Source: Plumapathes pennacea
Taxonomy: Eukaryota; Cnidaria; Anthozoa; Antipatharia; Myriopathidae
Direction of reading: 5' to 3'
NCBI GenBank assembly: GCA_964036295.1
Contig: OZ038467.1
Coordinates: forward strand, 19,723,670 to 19,787,669
DNA length: 64,000 nucleotides
In this document: piece after piece, positions 54,817 through 64,000 of the stretch
Layout: each line of letters opens with the position of its first letter
Numbering within the stretch: the stretch's first letter is position 1
Position numbers and translations under genes: made by a program
The notes under the pieces: generated by a model
Seen by the model: the letters and a program-made list of their open reading frames with translations, nothing else
Told to the model about the DNA's origin: nothing
Databases searched by the model: none

Positions 54817-55892
54817 TGTAAGGGAGTGAAATGCTCGCTGTGGCTTGCTTGAGGGGTAACCAGAGGACCAGGAACGGAGGCCTCTTTTAAACCAGTTTAA
54901 TTCAAACGATAATCAACTTTACACGTTAGGTCTCAAAGTTCTCTCTGGCAAAAACAGGTGTGCGCACCCTTAAGTACGGACGCTAATTCTGGCTCTAATT
55001 AGCTGTCCATCAAGTACAGGGAACCAATAAGGATAAGGTAGAACGTCACTACTTAGCGACAGAAAGGCTAAACGAAAAGGGATGCGCACTTTAACTAACT
55101 CAAACTTTAACAATTTACAGACAGGTAGAGATGCTCAATGTACTAAATATTGCGCCTGTCGCTAGAGCAATGAGCGCGTTACAACTGGCTATAAAAATAA
55201 GAGTCTTGAGTAGTGGCTGTAAAAAGTACTTGACAACTAAAGTTGCGTAGTTAACAAAACTATCTAGATTATATTACGTAATGGTTTACGGAGTTTTAGC
55301 TAAACTGCGCCTTCAGAAAAGAAGTGTAACTTGTCGTAAACAACTTAATTAAGGGATTATGAATGAGCGTATTTTGCTTGAACGATGAGACCATTGAACA
55401 ATACATAATTACATAACCGGATAATTGATAACAAAAGAATTGTACACTACAACAAAAGGCCAATACACTTAATTAATTTCAGTCCAGGCTTGCATTAGTC
55501 AATCAGGTTAAAAACTCAATTTGTCAGGCCAGGTAAGATTTGGCCGACCGGATTTATAGATATGACCGTAATGCTAAGGTATTGTTCCGACCGTGGGAAC
55601 CAACTTCTAGGCCAAACAGCTGATAGTGAAATATCCGAAAGTACCGTACAAAACTGTACTAACTTGGCACCAAGAGTGACAATGAATCTAAACTAGACTT
55701 GTGGCTGACATAATTTGGATTGAGAGTAACCTAGACCTTTTTCAGCCTGGACTTACGAATAATGCTTTCACCCACTAAAAGAATCAATTTGAAAAGTAGA
55801 ATATTAACCACGTCCTTAAAATTATGAATATAAATCCTATTAAATCGTGAATATTAATCAACTAATATTTAACCAAAATCTCTTCCGTAACA
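54817..55892. mobile_element. Solo LTR (1076 bp)
   Basis: Begins TGTAAGGGAG and ends CCGTAACA (TGT...ACA). Flanked by a 4-bp direct repeat ATAG (54813-54816 and 55893-55896). Unit A carries the uninterrupted 'ctatagtttag' site near 28126-28136. A TATA-like 'ctataaaaata' lies near 55189. No internal retroviral or gag-pol sequence is adjacent. The structure fits an LTR retrotransposon reduced by recombination between its LTRs. Confidence 0.8.
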
Positions 55893-56814
55893 ATAGTATA
55901 GGCGCGAGCTCAAAGTTTGAACAAAAACTATCTATCTAGTTTATGTCTGAGAAATATCAATTGATCACATGTTTTACAACGGTATGTTTTGGGACAATGA
56001 AAGAGAACTATTTCAATTTCTGAAGCTATTCCGACTCAAAACAGTTTTTCAATCTGTGTGCTAATTGCGACTTTTTCACCAAACTCCCAGAAAATTCGTT
56101 GAACGAAGATATACACTACACGTCGATGTGATTCGGAACAGTTCGTGCATACCTTTTAATAAATGCATATATAATGACTTGATGAGGTCTAGCGTAACAA
56201 CCTTAACTGGACAGATTGAGATGCCTGTTGGCTTACGAGCTTAATCTTGGCGTTTATTTCGTATCCAGTATATAATAGAGGGGAATTTGAGGAGCGTTTA
56301 GGTTTAGGTTTGAATACGAAAACAAGGTAGTAAACGGCAAAAGAATTGCTTGTCCATCTACTTTAGGAACACTGAATAAAAATTGCCATTGCATATGCTA
56401 TTCAGTTGGCGAGTCTTTTTTTTTTTTTTTTTTTTTTTCATCACACTTTATGAGTTTCTGAGACAAAATCGTCAGTAAAAAATACGACTTGAAACAGATC
56501 GTTCTCTGCCATGCTCCGCATTTCTATCAAAATTGTTATGCAATAATTTGTGCCACAGAACACTCCAGCTGTACCTCCCAAGCAACCCTCCATGCGATGA
56601 CTAGTCCGGAGTTTGTAGCCCGGAATATGAGTCAGCGAAACAATCTCCGCAACTCACGCAATTTTTGCAACGAATTCTGTTGGATTTCCCTCGGTACTTT
56701 AGAAAGATTGAATTTTTGAAGTTTCTTTTCTCTTCTTTTCCTTTCCTTTCCTTTCCTTGTTTTCTCGTATGATTTGTGTATGGATTGATCAAAATGGGTT
56801 CAAATGTATTTTTT
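55893..56814. other. Unit B flank, no supported gene
   Basis: Aligns with 28140-29400 of unit A apart from the foldback there. A T run at 56418-56439 and a 'cctttc' repeat at 56736-56757. Confidence 0.4.
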
Positions 56815-58500
56815 ACAATAACACGTCAGTTTCTCGCTTTGTGATTGGCTAATTTTCATTATCAATAAGAGGACAGACACACAAAATCGAGTGCTGACGA
56901 CAGTGATTTGGATGAAGAAGATAAATTCAGCTTCAATTTTACCTCGGTTCTTGCAAAAGCGACATTCGGCATTTGAAGTAGAGAACCAGAAGTGTTCAGA
57001 GGCGAATTTCCTTGAGCTTTGTCTTGAAATTGTCGAGAAAACCGCAGCAGAAAAGCGTCTAGTTTCATTTCTTTCCAACTTCTTTGACAAAATTTTATTT
57101 TGCACTCGCGAAATGCTCACGTCAAACTGTCACTTTTTGGCCAATGAAATGTCTTGAACTTCAACCTCGACCAATTAGAAAGCGGGAAAAGTTGTTGACA
57201 ACATTTCGATCAAATCGAACAAAATCCAGTTTTCTTGCATATTTTCCCCCCGTCGTCGCTTGAGTTTTGTTATTTTAAAAAACAAATTGACGCCAGTCTT
57301 TTATGTGTCTGTCCTCTTATTGCTCGCGAGGGCCTGGGGCCCAAGCGAGCTTAAAAATGGGCATTTTTATTTTAGTTTTTTTCCTTTTTGTGGGTCGAGA
57401 ATCAGCACACGGTGATTGGTTCATATTATCACGTGCTGGGCGATGACGTAATTGACTTCGCTAAACAACTCGAGATGTGGCCAGTGAATTGCTCGTTACT
57501 TGTGTGTAAAAGTTGACTGCATCCCATCCAAACTCAACACCATTTGGCTCTGTGGAATATGCACGGATAAACTGGATTTTCGGGAACAATTTTGGCTCGC
57601 GTTCACCGCGGAAGCTTTGAGAATAGCCGTAAACAAATATTTGATGGTACCGCTGTCGCCGATAAATATTTAGTCCCGACGAAACTTTCTGTGGCGACAC
57701 GAAATACTTTTGGGAAGATAACAGGGCGAAAGAAGAAACCAAAGCTACGGTGAGCTTTAGCCGTAAAACAATGACGCTTTATGCTTTACTCTGTACATGA
57801 CATCTGTTGCCTCATAAAATTCTTCTGCGTATCGTACATTGCCTGTTGAAGTGTTTCTTTCATTCGATCATGTAGCCTTTGTTTCGCAATGGTCATTGAA
57901 TACCAGAAATGAAAAATACACCGAAATAATTCTGAGGATTGAGTTTGCAGTCACAAATGGACTGAACACACTGTGAACAAAAGCGCAATAATATTGTAAA
58001 CATCTCTCGTGTGACATTCCTCGCTTTCAATTTTATATTTGTTACAGAGCACGAATACTCGAAAGCCTGATAGAAAAAACGTATTGAGTTAATAAAATAA
58101 AACACATAAGTAGTGAAGCGAAAAAGTAAACTGCATCCCATTCAAACTCAACGCCATTTGGCTCTGTGGAATATGCACGGATAAACTGGATTTTAGGAAA
58201 AGATTTTGGCTCGCGTTCACCGCACAAGCTTTGAGAATAGCCGTAAACAAATGTTTGATGGTACTTCTGGGGTATTGCAAATATCTCTGTCGCTCTTGTC
58301 CCCTACTTTCCATTTTATATTCTGGTCTCGACCCAACTCACGCCGCGAGCTCACTGGCAAGGCCAGTCTAGTTGATCATGAAACGCGTCATAACATTGTC
58401 AAAAAGTTGTGGATCCACGAGGCGCTTCGCCGAGTGGATCCGCAACCGCTTTTTGACAATGTTATGACGCGTTTCATGATCAATAAGAGGACAGACACAT
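56815..58500. mobile_element. Composite insertion with foldback and direct repeats
   Basis: Absent from unit A, where the flanks meet near 29400. The motif 'taagaggacagacac' occurs near both ends (56868, 58485) and inverted near 57306-57320. A ~135-bp segment is repeated directly (57514-57650 and 58130-58264). On the minus strand both copies read FPKIQFIRAYSTEPNGVEF, but no longer gene is apparent. Confidence 0.55.
58372..58483. repeat. Foldback with 'gaggcgcttcgccgag' core
   Basis: Arms 'ttgatcatgaaacgcgtcat' and its reverse complement, with a loop containing the same core as the element at 320-500. Confidence 0.8.
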
Positions 58501-60059
58501 AAAAAACTGACGTCAATTTGTTAAATTTTGTACCCCAACTCTGGCAAATCTCAACTGAACGGACAGTCCGCAGTCCAGAACATTTGACGCGGAGAACTGG
58601 AGACTAGTGTCAAGTCCTTTTCATACTGAATTTCAACATGGCCGCTTCAATGCAGCACAGAACCTAATGCTGCATGTAAGGATCGCCAATTTCCTTCCTG
58701 CCACTCACATATCACCTACTGTTTAACGAACATAAAGAAGCTGAGCATTATGGAAGTTTAACAGATTGTGAATGCTCTCTAAACTTCGTGCCAGCGAAGA
58801 ACAACAGCTGGATTCCTTGCACAAGTGGACACTTCAGGTGGTTGGATTGTTTGTTTTCCATACTTGAACTGTGTTGATATATCACACGATGTCCACACGA
58901 GGAGGAGGTTAGGCTGCCCGGGTCACCTCAACGCCGTTAAGGAGGTTTTTCTGGCCGACTGGTTCGGTTATGATGTTGTGTACTCAAAATGTGCAAATGT
59001 CGTGTTTTTTTGAGGATTGTTTTAACACGGCATGGAAATGGTATCAGGACGTCAAGGCAACCAATTTGTTGTTCAACTTATAGGGATTTGCTACGAAAGT
59101 CTGGAGGTAAGTTGTTTGAAATACCTGTGAATGGAAAATTAAAACTATATTGCACTTTCTGTACTTAAGCTGTATTCATTTAAAAACTAGAAAAGAAGGG
59201 GAGGGGGGGGGGGGGGAATTATGCATCCCCCCTTGCCTGCTAAGATAAAATATGTATCCATCTTTGGAGCCTCACTAATCGCATTAAAACAACGAAATCC
59301 CAGCTTTATGTCAAGCATCAAGCTTTACCTACAGGGTCAGGGTTGGAAGCGGAAAAATCCCATCTCATTTATTATTCCTAGCCCTTTTCTGCAGATTATT
59401 CATTATTCTTCTCAAGACTTTGGTTAATATTCATCTAGATTTATTGTTGCTTCTTTTACATATTTATTTGTGGAGCAGCTACATAACAGTGCTGATCCAA
59501 CAGTTGATAATGTAAATACAACAATACAATACAATGCAATACTTTATTAATTCCTCCTGCATAGGCTTTTCAGAATCAATTTACAATGAGAATATCTATC
59601 CACAAGCAATATTAAAAATGGGAATAACACAGGTCCCAAGTTTGAGAGAGCTGGATGCTGGTCACCTTCGAAATGGAAGACATTTGTCATGCATTGGTCA
59701 GCAGTTTTGGTTGCACAGGCATATTAAATTGGCTTGTTGCAATGTGTGTGGTTTTACATAATGTGTTTTCAGTAAATTAAAAGAAAACATGGTTGGGACG
59801 CCACAATTGCGTTTCACGCTCTTGGGTTTTCTTTTATTGCTTGCTTGCTTTCCATATTGAACTCCTTAAAACATATTTTTCAGCTTGCAACAATCAGATT
59901 TGACAGACTTGATGGAAATGTAGGGATTTTAACGCAAATGCAGGTTTTCTTGGACCCTGGTGGGTCAGCGGGTTTCAAGGTTCAAATGCAGGTCTGACCT
60001 GCCTGATGCAGGTCACTTGGGAGGTATTGAATAAATGTTAACTACACTAATATTTAAGC
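58501..60059. other. Unit B flank, no supported gene
   Basis: Aligns with 29450-30170 and 30620-30760 of unit A. A G run at 59200-59217. Confidence 0.4.
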
Positions 60060-60710
60060 AATATAATATAATATTTAATAATAGTTATATTATGTTATGC
60101 TTCCCTTTTAGTCCTCCTCTTGAACTCCCTAAGTGATGTGGCATTTCTAGTGAACGAGTTGAGGGAGTTAAAATATTTAAAGCATGAAAGAAAAAGGAAC
60201 GTTGTGCTGTCTTAGTGCGACACACTAAGATCATTATTGTGTCTAGTACTGTAACTATGGATTTGTGAGCGAGTTGACAGTTTATCAGACAGATAGGATG
60301 GAACTAAGCCATTAACCCACTTATACACCATGGCAACGTCTCTGATCTGGAGTTGATTTTCTACAGAGAGCCAGTCAAGTTCTTTAAGTGCTGGTGAAAT
60401 GTGGTTGAGTTTTCTAACACCCGTTAAGATCCATGCTGCAAAGTCCTGAACCAGTTGTAGTTTACTGATATTCTGTTTAGAGGTACCAGACCAAACTGTA
60501 GAACAGTAAAATAATTTGCTGAAAATGAGTGAGTTTAGAACTACATATAATATGTCCTTGGAAAATAAGTGCTTGACTCTACTCATCTGACACAGAGACG
60601 ACAAAAGGGATGGTGTTAAGCTACCTATGTGATCATTGAAGGACAGGCTAGGATCTAAAACTATACCCAGATCTTTACACGATTTATGCAAGTCTGTCAG
60701 CAACAGGGGC
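60060..60710 (-). mobile_element. 3' fragment of a CR1/L2-like LINE
   Basis: The minus-strand frame 60703-60212 encodes the region after the RT core (KDLGIVLDPSLSFNDHI, LNSLIFSKLFYCSTVW, LDWLSVENQLQIRD), typical of jockey/CR1-type ORF2 ends. It is 5'-truncated and lacks the catalytic box. The similarity continues past the stop in other frames to about 60090. Confidence 0.8.
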
Positions 60711-60810
60711 TAATCAAATGTAATTTACATCTCTTGTGATTTTCATTAATTTATTTTTGAAAGAAAATTGGAGTTAATGCCTTGTGAATTATGAAATTAT
60801 ATTAAGTTTT

Positions 60811-61258
60811 ATGACCCATCAAATATTTCCTCCCGCGCGTGATTGGTAGAATTGTGACACGTGACACGTGAGTGGACGTTATCAGGGAATAACCCCCGCC
60901 TGGTGAACTAATGCTGTTTATTGATAATATCCGAACACAGTTTTATACATTAATTGCAAAAAATCATTACAAGACGACTACTGAGGAGGACATTAATTTA
61001 TTGGTCGAAAAAGCAGTTCCAGAAAGCACTAAAAAACTTCACAGTTTCCGCGCCGTTATTTGCGCTGCGAGAGGAAATATTTGAAGGATAATAAAGACAA
61101 TAAACTACTTTTGGCTTCGGAAATATGCGCAAATAATTGTCCTTGGACATTATCTCTTCCTCGAAAGCTCACACACTGTTCACTTCTCGGAACAGATAAT
61201 ATCCTCGGACAATTATCTGTGCATATTTCCGAAGCCAAAAGTAGTTTATTGTTTATAT
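60811..61258. mobile_element. Foldback-type element, complete copy in unit B
   Basis: Same family as 30171-30619. The arms near 61108-61165 and 61190-61245 (containing 'ttttggcttcggaaatatgc') are inverted copies, so similar short frames appear on both strands and are artefacts. Confidence 0.7.
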
Positions 61259-61467
61259 ATTTTGAGTATCCAGAACTGGTGTTGATTGAATCTGAGTATT
61301 ATTTGCTTTATCATCTCAAAATTTCTTCCCACCCCCCTGATACAGTATAACTATAAATATTAATAGCCCCCTTTATAGCACAAAAAAAAATTGTTATCTG
61401 CCTCATTTCCTCCTCCACTCCCCCCCCCCCCACCTTCTTTCCTGATTTTTAATGAATGCAGCCTTAG

Positions 61468-61960
<493 letters not shown>

Positions 61961-62479
61961 GGTATGTTATTGGAAAAGGTTAATTTTAGGATTGATTGTT
62001 GGTATTATGTATTTAGTTAAAAAAGGTTCAGAGAACTTTGATAGGCCAAAGAGGAAGTAAAAATCATACCAGGATTTACACACTTAACCCTTTAACTCCC
62101 AAGCTCAAAATACAAATTCTCCCAACCATAAAATAAGAAAATGTATGAGGGATAAAAAGAGAATTTATGTTTTAATCAGCTGTCATTTAAGCAAGGTATC
62201 AAATGCCAAATTCCCTATACGTCATGACATATCTCTAGTGGTAGACTGAAAAGAGAAATTTGAAGTTGATCACTCTTGGAAGTGAAAGAGTTAATAAGTC
62301 ATACTTATAAGCATAAATCATAGTTCCAGTTCAGTTTCAATTCTCCTTTAGTAAAATTGATATGGCTGTTTTTCTCTCTCGTTATATAAATTGAGATTGA
62401 TCACAGTGTTCCATCTTGGTTCTCTTGTCAAGAGACGTACAGTGTCACATACATATATGCAAACATAAAATATACTTAC

Positions 62480-63826
62480 ATACAAATACACACACACACA
62501 CACACACACGCATACAACTATCGACTCGTCGCTCCCACACAATATTGATATCTGAATGCAAATTTTACTTTATTTCGTGCGGTTTCTCATTCAAGTAACG
62601 AAAGAGACACGCAGAAGACACGCGAGCACGCAAAGTATCTTGAGAGTTTAGAGAATGATATAAAAATACAAGTTTTGTTTACCTACCTAAAGTTTGAGTG
62701 CCCATTTGTCAAACTGGGCCGTATTGTTGGCCCGGGGGGGGGGGGGGGGGGTGTACTCGATAGTAATTGGGTGGGGGTGTGCCGCTGACGCTATCAAACC
62801 CTGACCCTATCCAAGAGACGAAACTGTAAAATATGATACCCTATCTAAGGCAACTCACATGAATTTGTGACCCTATTCAAGGCTGGGCCCCAAAATTGGA
62901 CTCTTAAGTGGTGAGTACATAAAATAAGACGACCAGCATGAAATTCGACTGTTCAGCGCTTTGAAAACTTTAAGCGTTATTAAATCCATGTTATAAGTGG
63001 CGATATACCTACACTTACAGCGTGATCACCGGTGAACCTGTTAACGATCCAAATGGAAGATGGAGGACTGGAGGAGGAATCAATCTTACAATAAAGCTAA
63101 CAGTAACCACCACAAGACCTAAAGCAACCGAACTCAAACGGAAGTTGCAACAGTTGGGTTTCTTTGTCGAGTTACAAATGATGTGAATTTTTACACGTTC
63201 TTGAAATATTTTCCATTATGTTCTTGATTAATTGGAAAAATTAATGAAAAACAAATATCACGTTCATGATTTATTTCTCGTGACAGCGCGCAATGCTTTT
63301 AAGTCGGCGGCGGAAGCAGGCGCACCCTATTCAAGACGCAACGCCCGGAAGTCAAGAGTCATGACAGGGATCATGACCCAGTTCAAGATCTGAAGCGTAA
63401 AATTATATACCCTGTTTAAGACAGAGGACCCTGAAAATCACACCCTATCCAGCGGCACACCCCCGTATAGCGGTCACTTTGTTAATCAAGCTTCAAACAA
63501 TTCCGCTAGCGTTTTCTGTACCGTGTGAACCTGCCTTATGTGTCTATCAAGTGTTTTATGAAGATTTTTGGCTTGCAAATCATTTCAGCTTGTGTCGTGG
63601 CCCAGTGAAATCTAGTAACTATAATCGAGTATAGCTTCAAAGTCCAATAATAGGGTTAAAATCCAGTAAATGGGCTTTAAAAATAATAAATGATTATCAA
63701 ATTATATTAGCTGACCCGCAACGCTTCAATGACCCAGAACGCATCAAACCGGATAAAATATGGACTAGACCAGTGCGAGACGTGAGGGAATTCAAGACAA
63801 CAAACGTCACAGCAGAAGACCGAAAA

Positions 63827-63859
<33 letters not shown>

Positions 63860-64000
63860 ACATATTGATGAGCGATGAATGCGTTGTTTAAATTGCAGCT
63901 CATCTGTCTCCGAGTCGCCTACAAGCTCATTTGCTGTCGCTGGAGAGCTTACAATGCAGTGAATTTCTCTTTTTCTGTTTTGGTAATTGCTAAATTTTTT
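62480..64000. repeat. Start of a further repeat unit at the right edge
   Basis: Homologous to 20340-20600 and to 17640-18190 / 47690-48420, interrupted by the element at 62734-63468. Includes 'cttcaatgacccagaacgca' and the 'ctgtctccgagtcg' block. It may be the leader of a third segmental unit or another dispersed copy. It runs to the window edge. Confidence 0.55.
62734..63468. mobile_element. G-run-bounded DNA element with TIRs
   Basis: Starts with 18 G. The left 'gggtgtgccgctg' is inverted at the right end as 'cagcggcacaccccc' (63451-63465). It interrupts the dispersed repeat, whose two halves resume on either side ('gtattgttgg' and 'cggtcactttgt'). Short internal 'accctat' motifs recur. 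No transposase is visible. Confidence 0.65.

Noticed and set aside
61056..61350. Similar short proteins on both strands
   Set aside because: They arise because the element is a foldback, so both strands read nearly the same sequence.

Overview
The window is eukaryotic, intron-containing, AT-rich and repeat-dense. It most resembles an animal genome, and probably an anthozoan cnidarian such as a stony coral. That placement is an inference from the TPR-CHAT (TTC28-like) gene expansion, the fragment of a rhodopsin-family receptor, the jockey/CR1-like LINE and the many foldback and MITE-like elements. No prokaryotic operons are present.

Genes. Three large TPR-CHAT genes dominate. Gene 1 (minus strand, 2478-7865) encodes 32 uniform 40-residue TPRs and a complete CHAT caspase-like domain. 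Gene 2 (plus, about 21550-26894) encodes about 20 TPRs, then a net 13-base loss that shifts the frame, then an otherwise intact CHAT reading frame. Gene 3 (plus, about 49761-53829) encodes 11 TPRs and an intact CHAT domain. Genes 2 and 3 carry a 14-residue-period repeat inside the CHAT region, and gene 1 has non-repetitive sequence at that place. Two secreted GH5-like genes (36049-37128 and 39098-40177) lie in a tandem duplication. Both seem to lack the nucleophile glutamate of the family.

Layout. 0.3-2.1 kb: foldback element and a TIR transposon. 2.5-7.9 kb: gene 1. 8.5-13.1 kb: three copies, two of them inverted, of a repeat encoding a 23-residue (STPR-like) repeat protein. 13.1-17.5 kb: foldback and a long-TIR element. 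17.5-33.6 kb: segmental unit A with gene 2. 33.6-34.9 kb: GPCR fragment and foldbacks. 35.2-43.0 kb: GH5 tandem duplication, whose second copy carries a hAT-like element and a TTA(A) MITE. 43.7-46.7 kb: SINE head and dead LINE. 47.5-62.3 kb: segmental unit B with gene 3, a solo LTR and other insertions. 62.5-64.0 kb: sequence resembling the start of another such unit.

How it fits together. Units A and B are paralogous over roughly 15 kb each (TPR-CHAT gene plus both flanks), so each unit acts as an empty-site control for insertions in the other. The genes look like a locally expanding family of repeat-scaffolded caspase-like proteases. A role in ligand-gated proteolysis or innate immunity is inference by analogy with other TPR-CHAT proteins.
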